Shown in pieces: positions 9,313 through 19,558 of a stretch of 64,000 nucleotides of DNA (positions are counted from its first letter, which is position 1; the number at the start of each line of letters is the position of its first letter). Below the pieces are notes generated by a model. That model saw nothing but the letters and a program-made list of their open reading frames with translations, was not told the origin of the DNA and made no database searches. The position numbers and the translations under genes are program-made. Origin of the DNA: Vogesella oryzae (GTDB lineage Bacteria > Pseudomonadota > Gammaproteobacteria > Burkholderiales > Chromobacteriaceae); NCBI RefSeq assembly GCF_902829295.1, contig NZ_CADEPL010000053.1:50839-114838 (forward strand), written 5' to 3'.

Positions 9313-10988
9313 ACAAATGGCTGAAATTTGCAGCTTATGCCGCACTGGCCACCCTGCCCGGGCTGGCCATGGCCAGCGGCGCCATTGAAGGCGAGGTACA
9401 AAAGCAGGCCACCAACTGGACAGCCATTACGCTGTTTGTCCTGTTTGTCGGCGTTACCCTCGGCATCACTTACTGGGCAGCACGCCGTACCCGTTCCGCG
9501 TCCGACTTCTATACCGGCGGCGGCGGCATTACCGGCCTGCAGAACGGTCTGGCCATTGCCGGTGACTACATGTCTGCGGCATCGTTCCTGGGTATTTCCG
9601 CCATGGTGTTCGACAAGGGCTACGACGGCCTGATCTACTCCATGGGCTTTCTGGTCGGCTGGCCGATCATCCTGTTCCTGGTCGCCGAGCGCTTGCGCAA
9701 CCTGGGCAAATTCACCTTTGCCGACGTGGCCTCCTATCGCCTGCAACAGGGACCAGTACGCACTTTCGCCGCCACCGGCACCCTGGTGGTGGTAGCGCTG
9801 TACCTGATCGCGCAGATGGTCGGTGCCGGCAAGCTGATCCAGCTGCTGTTCGGTCTGGAATACAGCGTGGCGGTGGTACTGGTAGGTGTACTGATGGTGA
9901 TGTACGTGATGTTCGGCGGCATGCTGGCCACCACCTGGGTACAGATCATCAAGGCGGTGATCCTGCTGTCCGGCGCTTCTTTCATGGCCTTCATGGTGCT
10001 GGCTTCCGTTGGCTTCAGCCCGGAAATGATGTTCCAGAAAGCGACCGAAATTCACGCCAAGGGCATCGCCATCATGTCTCCGGGCAAGGCTGATCCAATC
10101 GACTCCATCTCGCTGGGTATTGCGCTGATGTTCGGTACCGCCGGCCTGCCGCACATCCTGATGCGCTTCTTCACCGTCTCCAACGCCAAGGAAGCCCGTA
10201 AATCGGTGTTCTTCGCCACCGGTTTCATCGGCTACTTCTACATCCTGACCTTCGTGATCGGCTTCGGCGCCATCATGCTGCTGCTGAACCAGCCGGGTCT
10301 GATGGAAACCGTGACCAAGAACGGCAAGGAAGTCACCCAACTGGTTGGTGGTAGCAACATGGCCGCCATCCACCTGGCTCACGTCGTGGGCGGTAACGTG
10401 TTCTACGGTTTCATCTCCGCTGTGGCCTTCGCCACCATTCTGGCAGTGGTTGCCGGTCTGGCACTGTCCGGCGCTTCCGCGGTATCGCATGACCTGTACG
10501 CTTCGGTCATCAAGAAGGGCAAGGCTGACGAGAAGAGCGAAATGCGCGTTTCCAAGATCACCACCCTGTGCCTGGGCGTGCTTGCCATCGTGCTGGGTCT
10601 GGTGTTCGAGAAACAGAACATCGCCTTCATGGTAGGTCTGGCGTTCTCCATCGCCGCCTCGGCCAACTTCCCGGTACTGTTCCTGTCCATGTTCTGGAAA
10701 GGTCTCACCACCCGCGGCGCGGTCATCGGCGGCTTCATCGGCCTGATCTCCGCTGTCGGCCTGATCGTGGTCGGCCCGACCGTGTGGGTAGACGTGATGA
10801 AGCACGAAGCTGCCATCTTCCCGTACAAGAACCCGGCACTGTTCTCCATGACCATGGCCTTCTTCTTCACCTGGCTGTTCTCGGTACTGGATACCTCCAA
10901 GGCCGCAGCAGAAGAGAAGCAGAAGTTTGATGCCCAGTTTGTCCGCTCCATGACCGGCATTGGTGCCTCCGGTGCGTCCAAACACTAA
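9309..10988 (+). CDS. actP: Cation/acetate symporter ActP
   Basis: A 559-residue sodium/solute symporter (SSS family) with an N-terminal signal-like segment ([12 protein letters not shown]) and about 13 membrane helices. Family features are visible: [36 protein letters not shown] near residues 55-95 and [12 protein letters not shown] near residue 280. ActP imports acetate and other short monocarboxylates for growth at low concentration. It follows the DUF485 gene with a 4-base overlap and precedes acs, giving uptake plus activation in one operon. Confidence 0.96.
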   Translation: MNKWLKFAAYAALATLPGLAMASGAIEGEVQKQATNWTAITLFVLFVGVTLGITYWAARRTRSASDFYTGGGGITGLQNGLAIAGDYMSAASFLGISAMVFDKGYDGLIYSMGFLVGWPIILFLVAERLRNLGKFTFADVASYRLQQGPVRTFAATGTLVVVALYLIAQMVGAGKLIQLLFGLEYSVAVVLVGVLMVMYVMFGGMLATTWVQIIKAVILLSGASFMAFMVLASVGFSPEMMFQKATEIHAKGIAIMSPGKADPIDSISLGIALMFGTAGLPHILMRFFTVSNAKEARKSVFFATGFIGYFYILTFVIGFGAIMLLLNQPGLMETVTKNGKEVTQLVGGSNMAAIHLAHVVGGNVFYGFISAVAFATILAVVAGLALSGASAVSHDLYASVIKKGKADEKSEMRVSKITTLCLGVLAIVLGLVFEKQNIAFMVGLAFSIAASANFPVLFLSMFWKGLTTRGAVIGGFIGLISAVGLIVVGPTVWVDVMKHEAAIFPYKNPALFSMTMAFFFTWLFSVLDTSKAAAEEKQKFDAQFVRSMTGIGASGASKH

Positions 10989-11006
10989 GTAAGCAATACG
11001 CAGTAA

Positions 11007-11032
11007 TGGCCGCACCGTTCTCGGTGCGGCCA
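11007..11032 (+). terminator. Intercistronic hairpin between actP and acs
   Basis: TGGCCGCACC-GTTCTC-GGTGCGGCCA is a perfect 10-bp stem, ending inside an exact copy of the repeat (11025-11034). There is no T-tract, so it is more likely a partial attenuator or 3'-end protector than a full stop. Confidence 0.55.
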
Positions 11033-11058
11033 ACCAAGAAAGAACAAAGGAGCCAAAT

Positions 11059-13026
11059 ATGTCTACCCTCGAATCGATCCTCAAGGAAACCCGCAGCTTC
11101 CCGCCCAGCGAAGACTTCCGCCGCAAGGCCAGCATCTCCGGCATGGATGCCTACAACGCGCTGTGCGAACAGGCTGACGATCACTACCTGTCCTTCTGGG
11201 GTGATTTGGCTCGCGAACTGATTACCTGGAAAAAACCGTTCAGCCGCGTGCTGGACGATAGCAACGCCCCGTTCTTCAAGTGGTTCGACGACGGCATGCT
11301 GAACGTGTCCTACAACTGCCTGGACCGTCACCTGAACGAGAACGGCAACAAGATTGCGCTGATTTTTGAAGCAGACGATGGCGATGTCACCCGCGTGACC
11401 TATGCCGAATTGCATCGCCGCGTCTGCCAGTTTGCCAATGGCCTGAAGAGCCTGGGCATCGCCAAAGGCGACCGCGTGGTGATCTACATGCCGATGGTGA
11501 TCGAAGCCATCGTCGCCATGCAGGCCTGCGCCCGTATCGGCGCCATCCACTCCGTGGTGTTCGGCGGCTTCTCTGCCGGTGCGGTACGTGACCGTATCCA
11601 GGATGCCGGCGCCAAAGCCGTGATTACCGCCAATGAAGGCCTGCGTGGCGGCAAGACCGTGCCGCTGAAAGCCACCGTTGACGAAGCGCTGGCCCTGGAA
11701 GGCTGCGAATCCGTCGAGCATGTCGTGGTCTACCAGCGCACCAATGGTGGCGCCAACTGGACCGAAGGCCGCGACGTATGGTGGCACAAGCTGATCGAAG
11801 GCCAGGCCGAAACCTGCGAACCGGAATGGATGAATGCGGAAGACCCGCTATTCATCCTGTACACCTCCGGCTCCACCGGCAAGCCCAAGGGCATCCAGCA
11901 CAGCAGCGCCGGCTACCTGCTGGGCGCCATGAACAGCTTCCGCTGGGCTTTCGACTACAAACCGAACGACGTGTACTGGTGCACCGCCGATGTGGGCTGG
12001 ATTACCGGCCACTCCTATATCTGCTACGGCCCGCTGGCCAACGGTGCTACCCAGATCGTGTTTGAAGGCGTACCGACCTACCCGGATGCCAGCCGCTTTT
12101 GGCGCATGATCGAGCAACACAAGGTCTCCATTTTCTACACCGCACCGACCGCCATCCGCTCGCTGATCAAGCTGGGTGCCGACCTGCCCAAGCAGTTCGA
12201 CCTGTCCAGCCTGCGCATCCTCGGCACCGTGGGCGAGCCGATCAATCCGGAAGCCTGGATGTGGTACTACGAGGTGGTGGGCGGCGGTCGCTGCCCGATC
12301 GTCGACACCTGGTGGCAAACCGAAACCGGCTCGGCGATGATCGCGCCGATCCCGGGCGCAGTACCGACCAAGCCGGGCTCCTGCACCCTGCCGCTGCCAG
12401 GCATCATGGCCGACATCGTCGACGAATCCGGCGCCCAGGTCGAACCGGGCCGTGGTGGTTTCCTGGTCATCAAGAAGCCGTTCCCGTCACTGGTGCGCAC
12501 CATCTGGAACGACCCGGACCGCTTCAAGAAAACCTACTTCCCGGACGAGTTCAACGGCCAGTACTACCTGGCAGGCGACTCGGCCAACCGTGACGAGAAC
12601 GGCTACTTCTGGATCATGGGTCGTATCGACGATGTGCTGAACGTATCCGGCCACCGTCTGGGCACCATGGAGATCGAATCGGCGCTGGTGGCCAACCCGC
12701 TGGTAGCGGAAGCCGCCGTAGTGGGCAAGCCGCACGAGGTGAAAGGCGAAGCCGTGGTGGCTTTCGTGGTGCTGAAAGGCGCCCGCCCACAAGGCGACGA
12801 TGCCAAGAAGATTGCCGCAGAACTGAAGAACTGGGTGGCGCACGAAATCGGCAAGATCGCCCAGCCGGACGACATCCGTTTTGGCGAGAACCTGCCCAAG
12901 ACCCGTTCCGGCAAGATCATGCGTCGTCTGCTGCGCTCCATCGCCAAGGGCGAGGAAATCACCCAGGACGTATCCACGCTGGAGAACCCGCACATCCTGG
13001 AGCAACTGCAACAGGCTGCGATCTAA
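11059..13026 (+). CDS. acs: Acetyl-CoA synthetase (AMP-forming)
   Basis: A 655-residue enzyme, the family's usual length. It activates acetate with ATP and CoA to acetyl-CoA. Visible motifs include the AMP-binding loop [11 protein letters not shown] (near residue 275), the WWQTETG motif (near residue 420), and the C-terminal [13 protein letters not shown] motif [13 protein letters not shown], whose lysine is the known acetylation control site of Acs. AAAGGAG precedes ATG 11059. It follows actP by 70 bases that contain a hairpin, which may set the relative amounts of transporter and enzyme. It ends at a strong terminator. Confidence 0.97.
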   Translation: MSTLESILKETRSFPPSEDFRRKASISGMDAYNALCEQADDHYLSFWGDLARELITWKKPFSRVLDDSNAPFFKWFDDGMLNVSYNCLDRHLNENGNKIALIFEADDGDVTRVTYAELHRRVCQFANGLKSLGIAKGDRVVIYMPMVIEAIVAMQACARIGAIHSVVFGGFSAGAVRDRIQDAGAKAVITANEGLRGGKTVPLKATVDEALALEGCESVEHVVVYQRTNGGANWTEGRDVWWHKLIEGQAETCEPEWMNAEDPLFILYTSGSTGKPKGIQHSSAGYLLGAMNSFRWAFDYKPNDVYWCTADVGWITGHSYICYGPLANGATQIVFEGVPTYPDASRFWRMIEQHKVSIFYTAPTAIRSLIKLGADLPKQFDLSSLRILGTVGEPINPEAWMWYYEVVGGGRCPIVDTWWQTETGSAMIAPIPGAVPTKPGSCTLPLPGIMADIVDESGAQVEPGRGGFLVIKKPFPSLVRTIWNDPDRFKKTYFPDEFNGQYYLAGDSANRDENGYFWIMGRIDDVLNVSGHRLGTMEIESALVANPLVAEAAVVGKPHEVKGEAVVAFVVLKGARPQGDDAKKIAAELKNWVAHEIGKIAQPDDIRFGENLPKTRSGKIMRRLLRSIAKGEEITQDVSTLENPHILEQLQQAAI

Positions 13027-13118
13027 ACCGCACGGCGGCGGATGTTTCCCCTAGTTTCATCCGTCGCCACGGTAAACAAGTAGTACCCTGCTGAAGTAGT
13101 AGTAACAGTACCCTCCTT

Positions 13119-13158
13119 CGCCACACGCGTGCTGCAATCACCGTGTGGCGGTTTTTTT
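13119..13158 (+). terminator. Rho-independent terminator after acs
   Basis: CGCCACACG / CGTGTGGCG stem (9 bp) around a 14-base loop, followed by seven T residues. Confidence 0.88.
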
Positions 13159-13282
13159 GGGGCTACTTGTCTCTGCACGATATAAATCCCGGTTATTAAA
13201 GATGCGGCCAACCTCGCCATGTCGGCATGAAGGTTGAAGCCATGCCAGCGAACACGGATAATTCGCGCATTCTTCGCTGGCA

Positions 13283-13873
13283 ATGGCATCGATGGATTTC
13301 TCGCACTACCTGCTGATTCTGCTCAGCACCGTACTGGTCAACAACGTGGTCCTGGTACGCATATTGGGTCTGTGCCCGTTCATGGGGGTATCCAAGAAAC
13401 TGGAGGCCTCCATCGGCATGGGCGCCGCCACCACTTTCGTGCTCACCCTGGGCGCCGGCAGCAGCCACCTGATCAACCTGTTGCTTGAGGCAGCCGGACT
13501 GGAGTACCTGCGCACACTGTCCTTCATCGTGGTCATCGCCGGCATCGTGCAGTTCACCGAGATGGTCATCCACAAGACCAGCCCGGTGCTGTACCAGGTG
13601 CTGGGCATCTACCTGCCGCTGATCACCACCAACTGCGCGGTGCTGGGCATTCCGCTACTCAACGCGCAGGAGGGCCATACCTTTGCCGAATCGCTGATCT
13701 TCGGCTTTGGCAGTGCACTGGGCTTTTCGCTGATCCTGATCCTGTTCAGTGCCATGCGCGAACGGCTGGAAGGTGCCGACGTGCCGGAAGCCTTCAAAGG
13801 CACACCGATCGCACTGGTTACCGCGGCGCTGATGAGCCTGGCCTTCATGGGTTTTGGAGGCCTGGTGAAATGA
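13283..13873 (+). CDS. rnfA: Rnf electron transport complex subunit A
   Basis: A 196-residue integral membrane protein with six predicted helices. The strings [25 protein letters not shown] and [20 protein letters not shown] are hallmarks of RnfA/RsxA; the cysteines in GLCPFMG and TTNCA are those that bind the membrane Fe-S cluster shared with RnfE. Rnf couples ferredoxin:NAD oxidoreduction to ion transport, and in gamma/betaproteobacteria (Rsx) it also reduces the redox sensor SoxR. Two close ATGs (13283, 13292) are possible and neither has a clear ribosome site. First gene of the operon. Confidence 0.95.
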   Translation: MASMDFSHYLLILLSTVLVNNVVLVRILGLCPFMGVSKKLEASIGMGAATTFVLTLGAGSSHLINLLLEAAGLEYLRTLSFIVVIAGIVQFTEMVIHKTSPVLYQVLGIYLPLITTNCAVLGIPLLNAQEGHTFAESLIFGFGSALGFSLILILFSAMRERLEGADVPEAFKGTPIALVTAALMSLAFMGFGGLVK

Positions 13874-14451
13874 CAACGCTGCTGCTTGCCCTGCTGATCA
13901 TGGTTGCCCTGGCGCTGTTGCTGGGCGCGGTGCTGGGGTTTGCCTCGGTACGCTTTCGCGTTGATGGCGACCCGCTGGTGGAAAAGATCGACGCCATTCT
14001 GCCGCAAACCCAGTGCGGCCAATGCGGCCATCCTGGCTGCCACCCCTATGCCGAGGCGATTGCCGACGGCAGTGACGACATCAACAAGTGCCCGCCCGGT
14101 GGCGAAGACGGCATCAGGAAACTGGCCGAACTCCTGGGCGTGGAGTTCAAACCGTTTGCTGCCGATGCGCCACAACCCAAACCCAAGGCGGTAGCCCTGA
14201 TCGATGAGGCCACCTGTATCGGCTGCACGCTGTGCATCCAGGCCTGTCCGGTGGATGCCATTCTCGGCTCGGCCAAGATGATGCACACCATCATTGCCGA
14301 CGAGTGCACCGGCTGCGAGCTATGCATCGCCCCCTGTCCGGTGGATTGCATCCGCATGATTCCGCAAGGTACCGACCTGACCAACTGGAAGTGGCGCTAT
14401 CCCACCATTCCGATCAAGGCACTGAAAACCGCACCGGAGTCGCGCGCATGA
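13870..14451 (+). CDS. rnfB: Rnf electron transport complex subunit B (ferredoxin-like)
   Basis: A 193-residue protein: one N-terminal membrane anchor, then the Fe-S domain motif CGQCGHPGC (about residue 48) and two classic 4Fe-4S ferredoxin motifs, [14 protein letters not shown] and [14 protein letters not shown] (residues 117-165). RnfB accepts electrons and passes them through the complex. It overlaps rnfA by 4 bases (ATGA) and rnfC by 4 bases. Confidence 0.96.
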   Translation: MTTLLLALLIMVALALLLGAVLGFASVRFRVDGDPLVEKIDAILPQTQCGQCGHPGCHPYAEAIADGSDDINKCPPGGEDGIRKLAELLGVEFKPFAADAPQPKPKAVALIDEATCIGCTLCIQACPVDAILGSAKMMHTIIADECTGCELCIAPCPVDCIRMIPQGTDLTNWKWRYPTIPIKALKTAPESRA

Positions 14452-16487
14452 GCCGGCTGTACGACTTCCACGGCGGCATCCACCCGCCGGAAAACAAGCA
14501 GCAGTCCAGCGCGACACCGATCCGCCAACTGCCATTGCCGCCACTGCTGCATATCGCGCTGGGTCAAAGCGTGGGCAATGCCGCACTGCCCTGCGTACAG
14601 CCGGGCCAGCGGGTCCTGAAAGGCCAGTGCATCGCCGAAGCGGACGGCCGGCTGTCCTCCGCGGTACACGCACCGACCTCCGGCAACATCATCGCCATCG
14701 GCGAGCATGCCTTTGCCCATCCGTCCGGCCTGCCTGCCGCCACCATCACGCTGCAACCGGATGGTCTGGAGCAATGGCAACCACGGCAAAACCTGCCGCA
14801 CTGGCGCGATGCCAGCGGCAGCGAATTGCGCGACTTTCTGCAGCAGATGGGCATCGTCGGGCTGGGCGGCGCGGTATTCCCCACCCATCTGAAACTGGCC
14901 GCCCGTGAGCTGCAAACTCTGGTAGTAAATGGTGCCGAGTGCGAGCCCTACATCAGCTGCGACGACCGCCTGATGCAGGAGCGTGCCGCCGACATCGTCG
15001 CCGGCATCGGCATTGCCGCCCACGCCCTGCGCGCTGGCGAGGTCCTAATCGGCATCGAGGACAACAAGCCGCAGGCGATTGCCGCCATGCAGGCCGCCTG
15101 CCACGGCACCCCATTCCGCGTCGTGGCCATCCCCACCAAATACCCCAGCGGCAGCGCCAAGCAATTGATCCGCGTGCTGACCGGCAAGGAAATCCCGCAT
15201 GGCGTGCGCGCCACCGAACTGGGGGTGCAGTGCCTCAATGTCGGCACGCTGTACGCCATCGCCCGCGCCGTACTGCATGGCGAGCCGCTGCTCAGCCGCA
15301 TCGTTACCCTCACCGGCGCGGTGGCCGATGCAGCCAACGTCGAAGCGCTGATCGGCACTCCGCTGGACTGGCTGCTGGCACAAGCCGGGCACACCACAGC
15401 AGCAGAGGTGATCATGGGTGGCCCGATGATGGGCTTTACCGTGCCGGATCTGGCCGCCGGCCTGAGCAAAGCCGGCAACTGCCTGATCGTGAAAAGCCCG
15501 GCCGAATTCCCGCCCCGCCCTGCGGCCATGCCCTGCATCCGCTGCGGCGAGTGCGCCACGGCCTGCCCGATGGAACTGCAGCCGATGGACCTGTTCTGGT
15601 TCGCCAAGGCCAGGAACTTTGGCAAGGCACAGGAATGGCACCTGTTCGACTGCATCGAGTGCGGCGCCTGCAGCTATGTCTGCCCCAGCCAGATCCCGCT
15701 GGTGGACTACTACCGTTTTGCCAAGAGCGAAATCTGGGCCGCCGAGCGCGACAAGAAAGCCGCCGACCTGGCACGCCGCCGCCATGACTTCCGCCAGTTC
15801 CGCATCGAACGCGAGAAATCGGAAAAAGCCGAACGTCTGGCGGCCCGCGCTGCCGAGCAGGCCGCCAAGCTGGCCGCCAGCCAAGCGGCCACGACTACCG
15901 TGTCCAGCGCCCAGGACGACCCGAAAAAAGCCATCATCGCCGCCGCCATGGCCCGCGCCGCCGAACAGCAGGAAAGTAAGCCGCTGCCGGACAGCCATAC
16001 CCAGGCGCTGGACGATGCCAAACAGGCCGCCATCAAGGCGGCAATGGAACGCGCAGCTGCCCGCAAGGCGGCAGCGCAGCAAAGCAGCGACGACAGCAGC
16101 AACGCTGCGGCCAACCCTGCCGGCAGCACCGGCATCGACAACGCCAAACAGGCTGCCATCCAAGCCGCGATGGAACGTGCTGCGGCCCGCAAGGCTGCCG
16201 CTCAGCAAAGCAGCGACGACAGCGGCAACAACGCTGCGGCCAACCCAGTCAGCGCCACCGGCATCGACGACACCAAGCAGGCAGCTATCCAGGCGGCGAT
16301 GGAACGTGCTGCGGCCCGCAAGGCGGCCGCCCAGCAGAGCAATGACGCTAGCGGCAACAACGCTGCGGCCAACCCAGTCAGCGCCACCGGCATCGACGAC
16401 GCCAAACAGGCTGCCATCAAGGCGGCAATGGAACGCGCGGCTGCCCGCAAGGCGGCAGCTCAACAAGACCAGCAAGACCCGACATGA
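14448..16487 (+). CDS. rnfC: Rnf electron transport complex subunit C
   Basis: A 679-residue peripheral subunit. The N-terminal and central parts carry the NADH/FMN-binding region ([19 protein letters not shown]) and two 4Fe-4S motifs, [13 protein letters not shown] (about residue 363) and [13 protein letters not shown] (about 402). The C-terminal 160 residues are an alanine-rich, charged repeat region (four units starting at residues 522, 564, 607 and 650, plus a degenerate one earlier), as in RsxC of enterobacteria. Three linkers between units each contain an exact copy of the window's 10-mer repeat. Coupled by ATGA overlaps to rnfB and rnfD. Confidence 0.95.
   Translation: MSRLYDFHGGIHPPENKQQSSATPIRQLPLPPLLHIALGQSVGNAALPCVQPGQRVLKGQCIAEADGRLSSAVHAPTSGNIIAIGEHAFAHPSGLPAATITLQPDGLEQWQPRQNLPHWRDASGSELRDFLQQMGIVGLGGAVFPTHLKLAARELQTLVVNGAECEPYISCDDRLMQERAADIVAGIGIAAHALRAGEVLIGIEDNKPQAIAAMQAACHGTPFRVVAIPTKYPSGSAKQLIRVLTGKEIPHGVRATELGVQCLNVGTLYAIARAVLHGEPLLSRIVTLTGAVADAANVEALIGTPLDWLLAQAGHTTAAEVIMGGPMMGFTVPDLAAGLSKAGNCLIVKSPAEFPPRPAAMPCIRCGECATACPMELQPMDLFWFAKARNFGKAQEWHLFDCIECGACSYVCPSQIPLVDYYRFAKSEIWAAERDKKAADLARRRHDFRQFRIEREKSEKAERLAARAAEQAAKLAASQAATTTVSSAQDDPKKAIIAAAMARAAEQQESKPLPDSHTQALDDAKQAAIKAAMERAAARKAAAQQSSDDSSNAAANPAGSTGIDNAKQAAIQAAMERAAARKAAAQQSSDDSGNNAAANPVSATGIDDTKQAAIQAAMERAAARKAAAQQSNDASGNNAAANPVSATGIDDAKQAAIKAAMERAAARKAAAQQDQQDPT
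16011..16487 (+). repeat. In-frame 42-43 codon tandem repeats at the rnfC 3' end
   Basis: Units begin at 16011, 16137, 16266 and 16395 (126, 129 and 129 bases apart; the last is partial). Each encodes a D-(D/N)-(A/T)-K-Q-A-A-I-(K/Q)-A-A-M-E-R helix followed by an Ala/Gln/Ser/Asn linker. The three linkers contain the repeat element at 16106, 16235 and 16365, each read as Ala-Ala-Asn. Confidence 0.9.
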
Positions 16488-17509
16488 CCCTACACGCCAC
16501 CCACATTGCCAAACCCGCTACCGTCTCCGCGGTGATGCTCAAGGTACTGGCCGCCATGCTGCCGGGCATCGCGCTGTCGGTGCATTTCAACGGCATCGGT
16601 GTACTGGTGCAATTGTTGCTGGCCAGCGTTACCGCCTTGCTGGCAGAAGCGGCCATGCTGCGCTTGCGCGGTGTGCCGGTAACACCCTTCCTGAAAGACC
16701 TGTCCGCCATCGTTACCGCCTGGCTGCTGGCGTTGGCGATGCCGCCGCTGGGCGCCTGGTGGCTGATCGTGGTGGCCACACTGTTCGCCATCGTGGTGGC
16801 AAAACAGCTGTACGGCGGACTCGGCAACAACCCGTTCAACCCGGCGATGGTCGGCTTTGCCGTAGCCATCATCTCGTTTCCGGCACAGATGGCCGCCTGG
16901 GGCAGCCCGCTGGCGCCACTGGATGCCGCTGCCCAGCTGCAATGGATCTTCAGCCATACCCTGCCGGCCGGCAGCGCGCTGGATGCGGTGTCCAGTGCCA
17001 CACCGCTGGACCTGCTGAAGACCGGCCTGCTGCAAGGCGGCCGCGACGTATCGCAGCTGCTGGCCGGCGACCGCTTCGGCCAGCTTGGCAATGCCGGTGG
17101 CGAGTGGATCGCCCTCGGCTGGCTGGCCGGTGGCCTGTGGCTGTGGCAGCAGAAGCTGATTCCATGGCAGACGCCGCTGGCGACGCTGGCCGGCGTGGTC
17201 GCCATGTCCGGCGCGCTGTGGTTGGCCGCGCCGGCACACTACGCCAGCCCGCTGTTTCACTTATTCAATGGCGCCACCCTGCTGGCCGCAATGTTTATCG
17301 TCACCGATCCGGTATCCGGCTCCACCACGCCGCGAGGACGCTTGATTTTTGGCGGGCTGGTCGGCGTGCTGACCGTGCTGATCCGCGTGTTCGGCGGCTT
17401 TCCGGATGCCGTGGCGTTTGCGGTGCTGATCATGAATATCGCGGTACCGTTCATCGACCAGTACACCCAGCCGACCGTGTTCGGCCACAAGGGAGGTCGC
17501 CGTGCGTAG
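16484..17509 (+). CDS. rnfD: Rnf electron transport complex subunit D
   Basis: A 341-residue membrane protein with about nine helices. It has the NqrB/RnfD features AKQLYGGLGNNPFNPAMVG (near residue 110) and SSATPLDLLKTG (near residue 165); the threonine in SATPL is the expected attachment point for covalent FMN. Attachment needs the flavin transferase ApbE, which is not in this window. It overlaps rnfC by 4 bases and rnfG by 8. Confidence 0.95.
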   Translation: MTLHATHIAKPATVSAVMLKVLAAMLPGIALSVHFNGIGVLVQLLLASVTALLAEAAMLRLRGVPVTPFLKDLSAIVTAWLLALAMPPLGAWWLIVVATLFAIVVAKQLYGGLGNNPFNPAMVGFAVAIISFPAQMAAWGSPLAPLDAAAQLQWIFSHTLPAGSALDAVSSATPLDLLKTGLLQGGRDVSQLLAGDRFGQLGNAGGEWIALGWLAGGLWLWQQKLIPWQTPLATLAGVVAMSGALWLAAPAHYASPLFHLFNGATLLAAMFIVTDPVSGSTTPRGRLIFGGLVGVLTVLIRVFGGFPDAVAFAVLIMNIAVPFIDQYTQPTVFGHKGGRRA

Positions 17510-18128
17510 CGCCCCGCGCCAGGCGCGCCGCAGCGCCCTGATCCTGGCCAGTTTTGCCGCCGCCATCACCCTGCTGCTTGCCGGCACCTGGTTGGCCACG
17601 CGGGCGCAGGTCGCGGCCAACCAGAGTGCCGCCCGTGCCGCGCTGCTGACCCAGGCACTGCCGGCGGCGCTGTTCGATAACGACCTGGCCGCCAGCCGCC
17701 AGCCGCTGCCGGAAGCGGCGGCCTGGCTGCTCAACGGCCGTGCTGCGGCCAACGTCTACCGTGCCAGCAAGGCCGGCCGGCCCAGTGGCGTGGTGTTCGA
17801 GGCGGCAGCCCCTAACGGCTACGGCGGCCGTATCGACCTGCTGATCGGCATTGCCGCCGATGGCAAGCTGCAGGGCGTGCGCGTGGTCGGCCACAAGGAA
17901 ACCCCGGGGCTGGGCGACTATATCGACCAGTCGGTCAGCAGCTGGGCGCGCCAGTTCAGCGGCCGCGACACCGCCAGCCACCGCGACTGGAAAGTGAAAA
18001 AGGATGGCGGCGATATCGACTATGTCAGCGGCGCCACCATCTCGGCGCGCGCGGTCGCGGCTGCCGTTGGCCGCGTGAGCGGCTATTTCCGCGACCACCG
18101 CGCCGCCTTGCTGCAAGGAAACCCATGA
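17502..18128 (+). CDS. rnfG: Rnf electron transport complex subunit G
   Basis: A 208-residue protein with one N-terminal membrane helix (residues 10-30) and a periplasmic FMN-binding domain. The motif SGATISARAV (near residue 172) holds the threonine that carries covalent FMN in this family. It starts with GTG at 17502 behind GGGAGGT and overlaps the end of rnfD by 8 bases, so it is translationally coupled. An exact repeat copy (17744) and a one-base variant (17612) lie inside. Confidence 0.95.
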   Translation: MRSAPRQARRSALILASFAAAITLLLAGTWLATRAQVAANQSAARAALLTQALPAALFDNDLAASRQPLPEAAAWLLNGRAAANVYRASKAGRPSGVVFEAAAPNGYGGRIDLLIGIAADGKLQGVRVVGHKETPGLGDYIDQSVSSWARQFSGRDTASHRDWKVKKDGGDIDYVSGATISARAVAAAVGRVSGYFRDHRAALLQGNP

Positions 18129-18811
18129 ACAACTGGCAAGAAATTTCCCGCAACGGCCTGTGGCGGCAGAACCCGGGGCTGGTACAGCTGCTGGGACTGT
18201 GCCCGGTGCTGGCGATCAGCAATAACGTGGTCAACGCGCTGGCGCTGGGGCTGGCCACCACGCTGGTGACCGCGCTATCCGGCACTGCCGTGGCCAGCGT
18301 ACGCAACCTGGTGCCCAACGAGATCCGCAACCCGATTTTCATCATGATCATCGCCGGGCTGGTGACCTGCGTCGACCTGGCAATGAATGCCTGGCTGCAC
18401 GAGCTGTACCTGGTGCTGGGCATCTTCATCCCGCTGATCACCACCAACTGCATCGTGATGGCCCGTGCCGAGGCGTTTGCTTCGCGCAACAGCGTGACAG
18501 AAGCCGCGCTGGACGGGCTGATGATGGGGCTGGGGCTGACCGGCGTGCTGATCGCGCTGGGCGCGCTGCGCGAACTGGCCGGCAAGGGCACCTTGCTGGC
18601 CGGCGCCGACAAGCTGTTCGGCGAGGCCGGTCACGCCATGGTCTTGCACCTGGCACCGGCCAATTACCAGTTCCTGCTGGCACTGCTGCCGCCGGGTGCC
18701 TTTCTGGGGCTGGGCTTGCTGATTGCCGGCAAGAACCTGCTCGATGCCCGCCAGCGCCGTATCGCCGCCACCGCGGCCAACCCTGCCACTCATGCCGTCA
18801 GCCAGCCATGA
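18125..18811 (+). CDS. rnfE: Rnf electron transport complex subunit E
   Basis: A 228-residue membrane protein paralogous to RnfA. NPGLVQLLGLCPVLAISN and LGIFIPLITTNCIVMARAEAF are the family signatures, with the paired cysteines that ligate the membrane Fe-S cluster with RnfA. The C-terminus is basic and cytoplasmic. It overlaps rnfG by 4 bases and nth by 4 bases. Confidence 0.95.
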   Translation: MNNWQEISRNGLWRQNPGLVQLLGLCPVLAISNNVVNALALGLATTLVTALSGTAVASVRNLVPNEIRNPIFIMIIAGLVTCVDLAMNAWLHELYLVLGIFIPLITTNCIVMARAEAFASRNSVTEAALDGLMMGLGLTGVLIALGALRELAGKGTLLAGADKLFGEAGHAMVLHLAPANYQFLLALLPPGAFLGLGLLIAGKNLLDARQRRIAATAANPATHAVSQP

Positions 18812-19440
18812 ACGCCGCCAAACGCCTGCAAATCTTCGAGCGCCTGAAAGCGCAGAATCCGCATCCGACCACCGAACTGGAGTACGACACTCCGTTCCAG
18901 CTGCTGATTGCCGTGCTGCTGTCGGCGCAGGCTACCGACGTCGGCGTCAACAAGGCCACCCGCGTGCTGTTCAAGGTCGCCCCCACCCCGGACAAGATGC
19001 TGACCCTCGGCGAGGAAGGCGTCGCCGACTACATCAAGACCATCGGCCTGTTCCGCACCAAGGCCAAGAACACGGTGGCCACCTGCCGCATGCTGCTGGA
19101 GCTGCACGGCGGTGAAGTACCGCAGCAGCGCGAGGCACTGGAAGCCCTGCCCGGCGTTGGCCGCAAAACCGCCAACGTGGTGCTGAATACCGCCTTCGGA
19201 CAACCTACCATTGCAGTAGATACCCACATTTTCCGGGTAGCCAACCGCACCCGCATCGCCCCTGGCAAGGACGTGCGTGAAGTGGAGGACAAACTGTTAC
19301 GTTTTGTGCCAGTAGAGTACAAACTTGACGCCCATCATTGGCTTATCCTGCACGGACGTTATGTGTGCAAAGCGCGCAAGCCGGAATGCGAGCGCTGCGT
19401 GATAGCCGACCTCTGCGAATATCCGGCAAAACCGCTATGA
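18808..19440 (+). CDS. nth: Endonuclease III
   Basis: A 210-residue DNA glycosylase/AP lyase that removes oxidised pyrimidines. The helix-hairpin-helix LPGVGRKTANVVL contains the catalytic lysine, VDTHIFRVANR the catalytic aspartate, and the C-terminus carries the C-X6-C-X2-C-X5-C Fe-S cluster motif (CKARKPECERCVIADLC). It is the last gene of the rnf operon, an arrangement common in proteobacteria. The codons for the conserved GVGRK loop form an exact copy of the repeat (19156). Confidence 0.97.
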   Translation: MNAAKRLQIFERLKAQNPHPTTELEYDTPFQLLIAVLLSAQATDVGVNKATRVLFKVAPTPDKMLTLGEEGVADYIKTIGLFRTKAKNTVATCRMLLELHGGEVPQQREALEALPGVGRKTANVVLNTAFGQPTIAVDTHIFRVANRTRIAPGKDVREVEDKLLRFVPVEYKLDAHHWLILHGRYVCKARKPECERCVIADLCEYPAKPL

Positions 19441-19558
19441 TGGACCCCTATCTGTTGATTTTTGCGACTTTACCGCCACTTACCGGTTACATGCGCCTGC
19501 CGCGTTAATCGCCATCCGGCGTCGCGGCGTCCACTTCAGTAAAAAAAGGATGTTTCAG

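Noticed and set aside
9243..11144. 633-codon minus-strand open frame opposite actP
   Set aside because: Same kind of shadow; actP is unambiguous and the antisense product has no recognisable domain.
16011..16487. Regular repeats considered as a CRISPR array
   Set aside because: Units are 126-129 bases, in frame, and encode a conserved helix at the RnfC C-terminus; no spacer-like unique segments.
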